Under the pieces are notes generated by a model that made no database searches, had not been told where the DNA came from, and saw only the letters and a list, made by a program, of their open reading frames with translations. From the NCBI RefSeq assembly GCF_013204855.1, contig NZ_JABMKZ010000003.1:496001-560000 (forward strand): a stretch of DNA of 64,000 bases. Reading direction: 5' to 3'. The DNA comes from Paenibacillus alba (GTDB taxonomy: Bacteria; Bacillota; Bacilli; Paenibacillales; NBRC-103111). Below, one piece after another: positions 25,365 to 34,113 of this stretch (its first letter is position 1; every line of letters begins with the position of its first letter). Both the position numbers and the translations under genes were made by a program.

Positions 25365-25612
25365 ATTGGTTTAGTTGAAATTATAAGTTCAATTAAACAA
25401 GCTATATAACATAAATAATTGGTTTGTAAACGAAAGTGTCCAGTAATGGTCAATAAATGCAATAAAAAATGCAAAGAAACCAGATAGACAATCCTAGTGG
25501 ATAGTGTATTGGTACCAAAAGCTGATCGGAGTGCAAGGTATATCGTCAAATACATATAAATAAAGATAAAGTTCAACAAAATTCAACATTAATTTAAATT
25601 AGGTCTTGATAA
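25365..25612. other. Island edge, non-coding
   Basis: AT-rich DNA with no supported gene, ending at the abrupt junction with host sequence at 25613-25616. I see no clear direct repeat of the left edge, integrase gene or tRNA next to it. Confidence 0.5.
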
Positions 25613-26848
25613 GTTGATTGCGAGAGCTTCTATGCCAGTGTTGAGAAGGCGGATCATCCGGGCTTCAAGGATAAACCCGTTGCGGTCGCTGGGGATCCTG
25701 CGCTGAGGTCGGGCATCATTCTGGCTGCCTGCCCTGTTGCCAAAAAGTATGGTGTATCTACAGCAGAGCGACTGGGTGAGGCGCTTAAGAAGTGCCCAGA
25801 GCTGGTCGTGATGCGCCCGCGCATGCAGCATTATATTGATATTTCTCTTATGATTACCAAGATCTACGAAGAATTTACCGATCAGGTTGAGGTTTTTAGT
25901 ATTGACGAGCAGTTTCTTGACGTCACGGCCAGCTTGCCGCTCTTCGGAGATCCGTTAACTATTGCGGAAGCCATCCAGCGCAAAGTGCTCCGGCAAACGG
26001 GCGTGAGGGTCCGAATCGGGATTAGCTCGAATAAAATTCTGGCGAAGATTGCGACCGATATTTGGGCGAAAAAGAATTCGAGCGGCGTCTACACGCTGCA
26101 CCCGTCAAAGCTTGCAGAAACCTTATGGACACAGCCGGTCAGCAAGATGTTTGGCGTCGGCTCGCGGATGACTGCGCATTTTGCCAAGCTGGGGATGTAC
26201 ACCGTTGGCGATGTGGCCCAAACGTCGCTGCCGCAGCTCAAGAACAAATTCCGTGCCCGCTTCGGCAAGCAGTCGGATATTCACGCCGAAGTCATGTGGC
26301 GAACGGCCAATGGTCTCGATGACAGTCCGGTCACGCCGACGACGTTCGATACGGCTCCGAAGTCGATCGGTCATATGATGACGCTGCCGCGGGATTATGA
26401 GGAGTCTTCGGAAGTGAACACGATCCTGCTGGAGCTTACCGAGGAGGTTTGCCGGGATTGCCGCCGCAAGGGATATATGGCTTCGATTGTGACCGTTAGC
26501 TGCATGTGCAGTCCTTTCGATGCGCCGACCGGCTTTTCACGTCAAATGAAGATGCCCGATCCGACGAATCATACCCGTACCGTTTTTGAAGCGGTGAAGC
26601 AGCTTTTCTATAAATTCTGGGATACGATGCCCGTGCGCCGCGCAGGTGTTATGCTGAGCCAATTCGTCGAGGATCATACGTATCAGCTGACGCTTTTTGA
26701 GGACCAGATCAAGGCGCGAGCACTGGAAAAAGTGACGGACAGCATCAAGGATCGATATGGCAACGCGGCGATTGTGCGTGCTTCCTCCATGACGACCGCA
26801 GGTCAAGCACAGACTAGGGCGCTCAAAATCGGAGGGCATTATAAATGA
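25613..26848 (+). pseudogene. Y-family DNA polymerase, 5'-truncated host copy
   Basis: The open frame starts after a TAA at 25610-25612 and reads VDCESFYASVEKADHPG; the homologous residue in the paralogue (15685) is D13. The first 12 codons, the start and the SOS promoter are missing. The rest is intact: SIDEQFLDVT, the thumb, and the QLTLF clamp motif. The nearest in-frame start is GTG 25808, which would remove the first catalytic Asp. It is GC-richer than its paralogue and like the DNA to its right, so it is probably the resident gene broken by arrival of the island. Confidence 0.85.
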
Positions 26849-27348
26849 GTAAAAAGTTGGAAAAGAACGGCCTCTGGGAATCCAGCCGCATGATGCTGCC
26901 GCAGCATCGGGAAGCTTTGCAAAACCAACGCAACCATAAGCCTGCTCCGGCAAATCGGCCCACGGCAGAAGATATCGGGGTGATACGCGACTATGTGCTG
27001 CTGCCGCTGATGCACGGGATGATTAAGCGCAAAGCGGGCGAAATCGAAAAATCCTCCGAAACGCTGCGAACGCTTTATGCCCGCGTGGCCCATGCGCTTG
27101 CTGCGCAAATTCTGGCTGATCTCAGCGAAACCAAAACGAAGATGATGCAGCGAGGCATCCAGTTATTCGAGGAGAATAAGGATGACCGTGCGATTCACTA
27201 CCGCTATCTGTGCCGGGGGTATGAGGATACGCTGATGATCGCCAAAGATTACATGCGCGCCGAGATCAGCGTGCGAACAGCCCGGTACATTGAGCAATTG
27301 CTTGCCGTCGTGAACAACGCTCGGAAGGCTGATGAACAGAAGGTTTGA
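26845..27348 (+). CDS. YolD-like protein, host copy
   Basis: 167 aa, same length and layout as the paralogue at 16950: KNGLWESSRMMLPQHREALQ at the start, DYVLLPLMHGMIKRKAGEIE in the middle and HYRYLCRGYEDTLMIAKDYM late. It overlaps the truncated polymerase frame by 4 bp. Without its original promoter it may be silent. The coding sequence is intact. Confidence 0.85.
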   Translation: MSKKLEKNGLWESSRMMLPQHREALQNQRNHKPAPANRPTAEDIGVIRDYVLLPLMHGMIKRKAGEIEKSSETLRTLYARVAHALAAQILADLSETKTKMMQRGIQLFEENKDDRAIHYRYLCRGYEDTLMIAKDYMRAEISVRTARYIEQLLAVVNNARKADEQKV

Positions 27349-27360
27349 TGATAGAGTTCC

Positions 27361-27396
27361 GCGCAGCCCGATAGAGAATCCTCTGTCGGGCTGCGC
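27361..27396 (+). terminator. Terminator-like hairpin
   Basis: GCGCAGCCCGATAGA and TCTGTCGGGCTGCGC with a six-base loop. The T-run is poor. Confidence 0.55.
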
Positions 27397-27465
27397 GAAT
27401 TGACGGGAGTCTTTCTTTTTCACATAATGGAGAGAGAGTTTGGAGGCAAAGGGTGGGTATACCGA

Positions 27466-28146
27466 ATGTGTGGACGCTACACGATCACTGTGACGCTAGA
27501 GGAACTAATGCTTCGTTATGATACTTATTACCAGTATCCGGCTAGATACAGCCCCAAGTACAATGTAGCCCCAGGGCAGCAAGTGATGGCCATTGTCCAT
27601 GACGGAGAGAAGAACAAGCTCGGCGAGCTGCGCTGGGGACTTATTCCCGAGTGGGCGAAGGATGAGAAGATCGGCTATCAAATGCTCAATGCCAGGAGCG
27701 AAACGCTCGCCGAGAAGCCAGCCTTCCGCAAGCCGTTTGAGCGCAAGCGCTGCCTGATTCCGGCGGATTCCTTTTATGACTGGAAAGGAACAGGGAGGCA
27801 TAAGCAGCCTATGCGGATCATGCTGCGGAGCCGAGAGATTTTTAGCATGGCAGGGTTGTATGACACTTGGACCGCTTCGGATGGGACACGCATATCCACT
27901 TGTACCGTCATTACGACAGAGTCGAACGAGATGATGGCTGAAATTCATGAGCGGATGCCCGTTATTTTGCCGCGAGAGCTGGAGGCTGCTTGGTTGGATC
28001 GCCAGGTCACGAGCCCCGATAAGCTGCGTCCGCTGCTGAGGCCGTATCCGTCTGACCAAATGATGGCGTACGCCGTATCCACTCGCGTAGGCAACGTTCG
28101 CAATGATGATGAATTATGTATAGAGCCATTAAGCCTGCTGCTGTAA
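27466..28146 (+). CDS. SRAP (HMCES/YedK) abasic-site protein
   Basis: 226 aa. The start is fixed by the family's catalytic Cys2: MCGRYTI at 27466 (the frame is open further up to 27400). Other hallmarks are SPKYNVAPGQ, LRWGLIPEWAKD, LNARSETLAEKPAFR, CLIPADSFYDWK and, near the end, the His in MAEIHERMPVIL. The protein crosslinks to abasic sites in single-stranded DNA and protects them; in bacteria it is associated with the SOS response. It fits its neighbourhood behind a translesion polymerase cassette. Confidence 0.92.
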   Translation: MCGRYTITVTLEELMLRYDTYYQYPARYSPKYNVAPGQQVMAIVHDGEKNKLGELRWGLIPEWAKDEKIGYQMLNARSETLAEKPAFRKPFERKRCLIPADSFYDWKGTGRHKQPMRIMLRSREIFSMAGLYDTWTASDGTRISTCTVITTESNEMMAEIHERMPVILPRELEAAWLDRQVTSPDKLRPLLRPYPSDQMMAYAVSTRVGNVRNDDELCIEPLSLLL

Positions 28147-28181
28147 GCAGGATGGAAGAACAGAATGGGAGAGTTAGTGAG

Positions 28182-29327
28182 ATGAAAATGCGCACGATCA
28201 TCAGCATTTTAATGGTACTGGCAATTATTTTTGGTTTGAACGGTTATATCGGTTGGCATGTGAAGGTGTTTTTGGCTGACCAGTTGGGCTCTTGGTTTCA
28301 TTCCGGGGTGTATTGGATTGTTTTCTGGCTTGTCGCCTTGTCCTACCTGCTGGCATGGGTGGGCTCGCGTGTGCTGCCTGCAAGCGTGTCCAGAGTATTC
28401 AAAATAGTCGGATCGTATTGGTTTGCTATGATGCAATTCGGCTTTCTGCTGCTGCCTTTGACTGATCTGGCTATCGGCGTGCTTCATCTGGCCTCGGTTT
28501 CACCGGATACGTACAAGCCGATTCTCGGATGGATTGATGTAGCCATCGTTCTATTCTTGATGCTTCGCGGTTCCTACAATGCACGTACCCCTGTGATCCG
28601 GAAATATGATGTCACCATTGCTAAAAAAGCCGGAGACTGGGATCAGCTGCGCATCGCCGTAGCGTCTGATATTCATCTGGGCTCCATCGTTGGAAACCGT
28701 CATTTGCGCAAGCTGGTTGCGCAGGTCAATGGGATGAAGCCGGATTTAATTCTTTTGCCTGGGGATGTCATTGACGATGATATTAAGCCTTTTATCCGAT
28801 ATGAGATGGGAAAAACGATGGGAGAGTTGAAGGCTCCCCTCGGGATTTATGCCGTGCTCGGGAATCACGAGTACATTGGAGGACATATTCCAGCCTTCGT
28901 GGAACAAATGAAGAAGATTGGCGTTCAGGTTCTCATGGACGAAACCGTTCATATTATGGACCGCTTGTACATCGTAGGCCGTAAAGACAAGGCGGCTGAA
29001 CGAACTGCCGAAGGACGTAAAGCGCTGGCGACCCTGCTGGAAGAAACAGATGGGGGGCAGCCGATTATTGTAATGGACCACCAGCCTTATCACTTGGATA
29101 AAGCGGCAGACGCTGGTGCTGATGTGATGCTGTCCGGTCATACGCACAGAGGGCAAATGGCGCCAAATCATTTGATCACAAGAAGACTCTTCGAGCTCGA
29201 TTGGGGCTATTTGCGCAAAGGGAATTTGCACGCGATCGTTTCCTCAGGTTTCGGCACGTGGGGACCGCCTATCCGGCTGGGCAGCCGGTCGGAAATCATT
29301 CAGTTAACGATTCATTTCAAAAAGTAG
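28182..29327 (+). CDS. Membrane metallophosphoesterase (YkuE/YaeI-like)
   Basis: 381 aa. Four hydrophobic helices occupy residues 1-135 (ISILMVLAIIFGLNGYIGWH onward). The calcineurin-like domain follows: DIHLGS, LPGDVIDDD, LGNHEY, MDHQPYH and SGHTHRG carry the two-metal ligands. ATG 28182 is chosen because GGGAGA is upstream. Relatives act on lipid or phosphodiester substrates at the membrane; the substrate here is unknown. Two plus-strand genes lie close on either side. Confidence 0.88.
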   Translation: MKMRTIISILMVLAIIFGLNGYIGWHVKVFLADQLGSWFHSGVYWIVFWLVALSYLLAWVGSRVLPASVSRVFKIVGSYWFAMMQFGFLLLPLTDLAIGVLHLASVSPDTYKPILGWIDVAIVLFLMLRGSYNARTPVIRKYDVTIAKKAGDWDQLRIAVASDIHLGSIVGNRHLRKLVAQVNGMKPDLILLPGDVIDDDIKPFIRYEMGKTMGELKAPLGIYAVLGNHEYIGGHIPAFVEQMKKIGVQVLMDETVHIMDRLYIVGRKDKAAERTAEGRKALATLLEETDGGQPIIVMDHQPYHLDKAADAGADVMLSGHTHRGQMAPNHLITRRLFELDWGYLRKGNLHAIVSSGFGTWGPPIRLGSRSEIIQLTIHFKK

Positions 29328-29349
29328 CGAGAGTAGAGGGATAGCCCGT

Positions 29350-29898
29350 ATGCAAGAGACAGACAAAAAACAAATTACCCCAGTAGAACTAGCTGCAGCC
29401 ATGATGCAGTTTACGATGAAAAGCATAGATAACAGCTGGGATACGATTAAACCAGTCGCTGCGGCTTATTTAAAAGAGCCAGTATTATCGGAAGCGAAAG
29501 AAGAAGAGCTGCTGCGGGAAATTTACGTAGCGGCCTTGGCGCTGGAAATTTACTGTATTCCTCACGCCTTTGATGCAGAGACAGCCCGTCTTGTAAGCTT
29601 GGGAATGGGGGAAGTTATGGCTTCAGAGCATTTGGCCGAGCATCAATTGTCGGAATCGATTCGAGGGCGCTATCTGCCGCGATTGGAAGCCGTTAACTTA
29701 AAGGCTCCTGATGACTTGGCGCTTGCCCTTGTCGAGGAGGCTGCTTTTATCCTCTATGACCGCTTGGAGCTTCCGCTTAAGCCCGCAGATCTGAGCCATA
29801 GCCTGTTGTGGGCCAAGCTGCTTCCTTTTCTTATTCAGCTTGTGGGGAAGTGGCCAATCCTTTCGGCGAAATTCGACGTTCAGGTCAGAACTTCTTGA
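29350..29898 (+). CDS. Hypothetical helical protein
   Basis: 182 aa, all-helical and acidic: PVELAAAMMQFTMKSIDNSW, EEELLREIYVAALALEIYCI, DDLALALVEEAAFILYDRLE. No motif recognised. It starts 23 bp after the phosphoesterase and so is likely co-transcribed. Confidence 0.6.
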   Translation: MQETDKKQITPVELAAAMMQFTMKSIDNSWDTIKPVAAAYLKEPVLSEAKEEELLREIYVAALALEIYCIPHAFDAETARLVSLGMGEVMASEHLAEHQLSESIRGRYLPRLEAVNLKAPDDLALALVEEAAFILYDRLELPLKPADLSHSLLWAKLLPFLIQLVGKWPILSAKFDVQVRTS

Positions 29899-29902
29899 CT
29901 TA

Positions 29903-29921
29903 AAGGTAATAATTACGAATA
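29903..29921 (+). promoter_or_regulatory. Zur box, upstream of CobW-like gene
   Basis: AGGTAATAATTACGAATAA matches the Bacillus Zur core TCGTAATnATTACGA in all but the first bases. It lies about 85 bp before the GTPase gene at 30003. Two related boxes are at 35147 and 38065. Confidence 0.7.
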
Positions 29922-30002
29922 ATAGATGGAAGTAAACGATTATGAACCACATAGGATTAGAGGCAGCAGCTCTATCTTATGCTGAGTGGAGGTACGAACG
30001 AG

Positions 30003-31079
30003 ATGTCACCAAAGTCACCAAAAAGAGTTACCGTCTACCTATTATCCGGATTCCTTGGCAGCGGCAAAACGACGCTATTAACGAAGGCGATTGATCATTT
30101 TACCGAAGCGGGCCGCAAACCCGCCGTCATTATGAATGAAATCGGAGAAGTGAACCTGGATGGACAATTGGTTGCCAGCGAAGTGCCGATGTCCGAGCTG
30201 CTTGGCGGCTGTATCTGCTGCTCGAATCGCGGAGATCTGGGGTTGGCGCTGAAAGAGCTAGTCACCGATGAGCAGCCTGATCTGATCTTCATTGAATCAA
30301 CAGGGATTGCGAATCCGATGGAAATTATTGATGAAGTCACCGATGCTTCGCTTCTTCTTCCAGTAGAGCTCAAAGCTGTCATTACCGTCGTAGACGCACC
30401 GCAGCTGCTGGAGCTAAGCCGAACAAGCCGGGGCAAGACCTATAGGCTGATGCAGGAACAAATTCGCTGTGCGAATTTGCTTTTGCTGAATAAGACGGAC
30501 CTGCTTCAGACAGAGGCTCTTCAGGAAGTGGATGCGCTTGTGCGAGATTGGAACGCCTTTGCCTCTGTTCATTACACGGTTTTCAGCCAAATTGACATGA
30601 GGCTAATTGAAAGGCTAGAAGAAGAGGACACGCTTCAGCCGTCCGCAGGTGGTAAGCATGAGGATGCGCATCAGGAACGGGACCATGTGCACGATCATGA
30701 GCATCATCATGACCATGACCATAACCATAACCATGACCATAACCATGACCATGCGTCCCATGCGGAGCACCATCATTCTCACAGCCATGTCATGGCATAT
30801 ACGCACTTTTTCGAGCGTGCCGTGGACAGCCAAGCTTTCGAAGAATTTGTAAGCAAGCTGCCGCAAGAGGTCTACCGGGCGAAAGGAATTCTCAGCTTCT
30901 CTGACACATCAAGCCGCTTTCTTTTCCAATATGCCTACAGGGAAATGGACTTTGTCAAAATTACACCCCAAGGGGTCGTGCCAGATGTGGCTGTTTTCAT
31001 CGGAGAAAATTTCTCCAAGGATGCGGTCCGCACGGAGCTTCTTAAGCTGGAAGCCGCCGCTGACAGCGTTGTAAAATGA
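30003..31079 (+). CDS. COG0523/CobW-family zinc metallochaperone GTPase (YciC-like)
   Basis: 358 aa. GFLGSGKTT (P-loop), the metal-binding GGCICCSNR (CxCC), IESTGIAN and LLNKTDLL (GTPase motifs) are all present. A His-rich loop (about residues 220-260, HDHEHHHDHDHNHNHD and similar) sits before the C-terminal domain. ATG 30003 follows GGAGG. Members move zinc to client enzymes under zinc shortage. The Zur box upstream supports zinc-dependent repression. Confidence 0.9.
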   Translation: MSPKSPKRVTVYLLSGFLGSGKTTLLTKAIDHFTEAGRKPAVIMNEIGEVNLDGQLVASEVPMSELLGGCICCSNRGDLGLALKELVTDEQPDLIFIESTGIANPMEIIDEVTDASLLLPVELKAVITVVDAPQLLELSRTSRGKTYRLMQEQIRCANLLLLNKTDLLQTEALQEVDALVRDWNAFASVHYTVFSQIDMRLIERLEEEDTLQPSAGGKHEDAHQERDHVHDHEHHHDHDHNHNHDHNHDHASHAEHHHSHSHVMAYTHFFERAVDSQAFEEFVSKLPQEVYRAKGILSFSDTSSRFLFQYAYREMDFVKITPQGVVPDVAVFIGENFSKDAVRTELLKLEAAADSVVK

Positions 31080-31087
31080 AACATATT

Positions 31088-31121
31088 AGAATCCAAGCAG
31101 AATGCTTGGGTTCTTTTTTTT
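31088..31121 (+). terminator. Terminator
   Basis: AGAATCCAAGCA and TGCTTGGGTTCT with a three-base loop, then a run of seven T. Confidence 0.85.
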
Positions 31122-31142
31122 GTGAAATGTGAAAATGAGCTT

Positions 31143-31425
31143 ACTGGTGGGGAATGGCATGATGAAGGAGGAGGGGGGAGTGAGTTAAGGCTGTTTTTCG
31201 GCCTTAAAGTTGCCCGAATAGGCTGCCCAGCCGCTGTAAGGCTGAAAAACAGCCTTACAGCTGGGGATTGGCCTAATGAAGGGTGGAGTTTAGTGAGTTA
31301 AGGCTGTTTTTCGGTCTTAAAGTTGCCCGAATAGGCTGCCCAGCTGCTGTAAGGCTGAAAAACAGCCTTACAGGTGGGGAATGGCCTGATGAAGAGGGAA
31401 GTTTAGTGAGTTAAGGCTGTTTTTG
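31143..31425. repeat. 113-bp tandem repeat with nested palindromes
   Basis: Units begin at 31182, 31295 and 31408 (third cut off after 18 bp); a partial unit precedes from about 31143. Each unit holds TAAGGCTGTTTTTCGGCCTTA and, about 30 bp on, its inverted copy with a single mismatch. The two arms are themselves short palindromes (TAAGGC/GCCTTA). No frame is coding. The RNA would fold into long hairpins. Confidence 0.85.
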
Positions 31426-31549
31426 CATTGAAAAAATCTATTAGACACCGGCATGGAGCAGGTGGTAAATTTAGGCATATATTTATTAAGTCGATAGAAA
31501 TAGTATGATTTGTTGTGTGGGGGCGAAATGTGGAGCGATAGAAACAACT

Positions 31550-31653
31550 GTAAGTAGAAGATGTAAGTAGAAGATGTAAGTAGAAGATGTAAGTAGAAGA
31601 TGTAAGTAGAAGATGTAAGTAGAAGATGTAAGCAGAAACTGTAAATAGCAAAT
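31550..31653. repeat. 13-bp tandem repeat, six exact copies plus two decayed
   Basis: Unit GTAAGTAGAAGAT starts at 31550, 31563, 31576, 31589, 31602 and 31615; variant units start at 31628 and 31641. It lies 60-165 bp upstream of the MFS gene start. Confidence 0.9.
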
Positions 31654-31656
31654 AGA

Positions 31657-31698
31657 AGTAGAAAATAGAAAATAGAAAATAGAAAATAGAAAATAGAA
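31657..31698. repeat. 7-bp tandem repeat
   Basis: AGAAAAT repeats about five times directly after the 13-bp array, ending at the AAAGAAGG that serves as ribosome site of the MFS gene. Confidence 0.85.
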
Positions 31699-31713
31699 AG
31701 AAGGCGCGGCCGC

Positions 31714-32913
31714 ATGGAGCTCTACTGGAAACGCAATCTTTACATGCTGTGGCTGGGGCTATTTTTTAATCATATGGCGTACACGCTTTCTGTACCGTTT
31801 TTCCCTATTTTTCTGCAGCATGATTTGGGAATACAGAGTGGGCTAGAGGTGTGGTCGGGCGTGTCGATTTCTATCAGTTTTCTCATTAGCGGCTTGTGCG
31901 CGCCTTTCTGGGGTTCGCTTGCCGACACATATGGCCGAAAGCCGATGCTTATTCGTTCTGGCGTTGGGTTAGCGCTGGCGCATTTTGCCAACTTTTTTGT
32001 GTATGATCTTTTCTCTTTTATTGTTGTTCGGATTTTTCAAGGGATTATGGCAGGCTTTAGCCCTGCTTCGATCGCGCTGGTTGGTACCAATACGCCAGAG
32101 AAGCATGTCGGTTATGCGCTGGGCGTTATTTCGACATCAACGGCGGCCGGAGGCATTCTGGGTCCCTTGGCAGGCGGTGTGCTGAGTCATTGGATGGGGC
32201 TGAGGGAATGTTTCGTGGCATCCGGTATCATTACGCTAATTTCAGCTTTTATCGTCCTTGTAGGGGTGAAAGAGGTTCACGAGCGAAAGACGGGCGTCCG
32301 TTCCAGTGTTATTCAGGATCTGAAACAAGCGGCAGGCCATCCGCAGCTGATGCGGCTGTTCGGATTAACTTTAATCGTCTCGACGTCGGTGATGATTTTG
32401 GAGCCGCTGCTGACGATTTATGTGGTGCAGATCGGAGGAAGCCTGAATAGTGCTTCCCTCAGCTCGGGCATTGTTTTCTCTGCGGTAGGGGTAGCTACGG
32501 TTATTATGGGTCCGCGCTGGGGGATCATCGGTGGGCGAATCGGATATGAGAAGATACTATTTATCGGGCTGCTAGGCGGGGCGGTTGGTAATTTGCTTCA
32601 GCTTTTTATACATAACCTTGTCGGTTTCGGTATTCTGCGATTTAGCTATGGGCTCTTTTTTGCAGCGGTATATCCGGCCTTGAACGCTCTTATTGTCAAA
32701 CAGGTAGAGCCTGGATTTCGCGGACGGGCAGTTAGTCTGAACCAATCGTCAAGCCAGTTCGGCATCGTGGCAGGTCCTTTGCTGGGTGGTATTCTGGGGG
32801 GATGGATTGGCATTCAGTACGTATTCCTGATTACAGGTATTGTCCTACTGGGAACAGCCGTGGCACTGAAAGGACGAAGCTCTAAAGCGGTGGAGCGAAA
32901 GTTGGCGGGGTGA
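31714..32913 (+). CDS. MFS drug-efflux-type transporter
   Basis: 399 aa with 12 predicted membrane helices. The loop 2-3 motif A reads GSLADTYGRKPML, and motif C-like ILGPLAGGVL lies in helix 5, typical of proton-driven drug antiporters. The start ATG has GAAGG ten bases upstream. The 13-bp and 7-bp tandem repeats lie in the region where its promoter should be, so repeat-number change could alter expression. Substrate unknown. Confidence 0.88.
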   Translation: MELYWKRNLYMLWLGLFFNHMAYTLSVPFFPIFLQHDLGIQSGLEVWSGVSISISFLISGLCAPFWGSLADTYGRKPMLIRSGVGLALAHFANFFVYDLFSFIVVRIFQGIMAGFSPASIALVGTNTPEKHVGYALGVISTSTAAGGILGPLAGGVLSHWMGLRECFVASGIITLISAFIVLVGVKEVHERKTGVRSSVIQDLKQAAGHPQLMRLFGLTLIVSTSVMILEPLLTIYVVQIGGSLNSASLSSGIVFSAVGVATVIMGPRWGIIGGRIGYEKILFIGLLGGAVGNLLQLFIHNLVGFGILRFSYGLFFAAVYPALNALIVKQVEPGFRGRAVSLNQSSSQFGIVAGPLLGGILGGWIGIQYVFLITGIVLLGTAVALKGRSSKAVERKLAG

Positions 32914-32968
32914 GGGAATCTATTTACTGTTATGCCATTGCGTGGCGGAGGAAAAGTCTGCTTTATCA

Positions 32969-33018
32969 AAAACAAACAACCGTTCAGGGGTATTCATTCC
33001 TTGACGGTTGTTTGTTTT
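32969..33018. terminator. Bidirectional terminator
   Basis: AAAACAAACAACCGT and ACGGTTGTTTGTTTT with a 20-nt loop; A and T runs on both sides let it serve the MFS gene (+) and the 33046 gene (-). Confidence 0.8.
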
Positions 33019-33045
33019 GCTTTGCTTTGCTTTATACTAGAGTCC

Positions 33046-34071
33046 TCAGTTCAACTCCTTGAGCGGCTCGAAATTAGGGTAAACGTAAGGCGACGCCGGT
33101 TTTTCGGTTTTCTCGATCTGCGAGGCTTTAATAATAAAGATGTCGTTTCCGTTGTAGCTGCCGTTTTGGATGGTGCCTGTAACTTTAACCCACATATCCT
33201 TCTCGTAAGTCTGGGCGGTGGGGAAGTCAATCAAGACGCCATATGGTGTAGCATCGGCTGAGCAGCAGCTGACAGCAAAGCGGCCAACGACGAATTGGTT
33301 GTTGGTCATGTTGTCTTCGCGATAGACGAAACCTGTCAGTTCGATTTTTTTGCCGATAAAATTGTTTTTGAAGAGGTCGATGGACGATAGAATCTCCATA
33401 TAGATGTCCGGTTTCACAACGATAGTGTCCTTTTTGTATAAAATCATCCCGATCTTGGAGAAGTCTTCATCCCATTCGTTATCGGCCTTGAACATTTGCT
33501 GCAGCTGTGCATCGGTCGTCGCTTGGATGGGCGATGCGGCGGCAGTCGCGTTGCTTGAAGCGTTGTTGGAACTCGGCGGAGGAACTGAAGGTAAAGGCTC
33601 CGAAGTTGCAGCGGCTTTCTCGTTAGATGTGTCAGAGCTTGTTGGAGCGCTGCTATCGGCAAGCAGGGTTGTTTTGGATTTAGCTATGCTGGATTTGGCG
33701 GCGGAAAGATTCATGCCTTTGGCAGCGGCCATAGTACTGCTTAGCGCGGTATCCGGCAGCAAAAAGCCGATGAGCAGCGGCAAAACGAGCAAGCCGTAAG
33801 CAACCGTGTTGCGTAAAGCCGAGCGGGAAACGGGCTGCTCACACTCGCAGGCTACCGGGTTGCCCCAATAAGCCCGCAGAGCCATATAGCCTTGATAGCA
33901 GGCGATCACATAAAGAAGGACGGAAGCGATTTTGACATATATCATCATGCGCGGGGCTATGTAATATTGCAGGGAATCCGTTTTGGTCAGAACAACAATA
34001 TAGCTGGAAAATCCCAATAGAATAAGCGTGCGAAAAAAATAATGAAAGCTCATAACGCGGGCAGCGCTCAT
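33046..34071 (-). CDS. TIGR03943/DUF1980 permease partner (YcgQ-like)
   Basis: 341 aa. Three membrane helices in the first 120 residues (FFRTLILLGFSSYIVVL; VKIASVLLYVIACYQGY; YGLLVLPLLIGFLLPD), then a low-complexity Ser/Ala/Thr linker (residues about 130-195), then a soluble domain with KKIELTGFVYRED, CCSADATPYGVLID and WVKVTGTIQNG. The family is always next to a COG0701 permease, as here (43 bp gap). ATG 34071 follows AAGGAGG. It probably acts with the permease in metal or thiol-related transport; Zur control is inferred from the box at 35147. Confidence 0.85.
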   Translation of the reverse strand: MSAARVMSFHYFFRTLILLGFSSYIVVLTKTDSLQYYIAPRMMIYVKIASVLLYVIACYQGYMALRAYWGNPVACECEQPVSRSALRNTVAYGLLVLPLLIGFLLPDTALSSTMAAAKGMNLSAAKSSIAKSKTTLLADSSAPTSSDTSNEKAAATSEPLPSVPPPSSNNASSNATAAASPIQATTDAQLQQMFKADNEWDEDFSKIGMILYKKDTIVVKPDIYMEILSSIDLFKNNFIGKKIELTGFVYREDNMTNNQFVVGRFAVSCCSADATPYGVLIDFPTAQTYEKDMWVKVTGTIQNGSYNGNDIFIIKASQIEKTEKPASPYVYPNFEPLKELN

Positions 34072-34113
34072 AATCATTCCTCCTTGTTTGTAGAGCTTGA
34101 ACTTTTTCAAGTT

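Noticed and set aside
30615-30866. Frames opposite and beside the His-rich loop of the GTPase (poly-Val-Met, Thr-Met repeats)
   Set aside because: Shadow frames caused by CAC/CAT repeats of the real gene.
31143-31699. CRISPR array
   Set aside because: Tandem units are contiguous or lack unique spacers of even length, and no cas gene is present.
31368-31715. Minus-strand frames with repeated LHLLLTSSTYIFY
   Set aside because: They are translations of the 13-bp and 7-bp tandem repeats, without ribosome site or family.
31703-31722. NotI and SacI sites around the MFS start suggesting a cloning scar
   Set aside because: Two restriction sites at a start codon can arise by chance; the coding and flanking sequence are natural.
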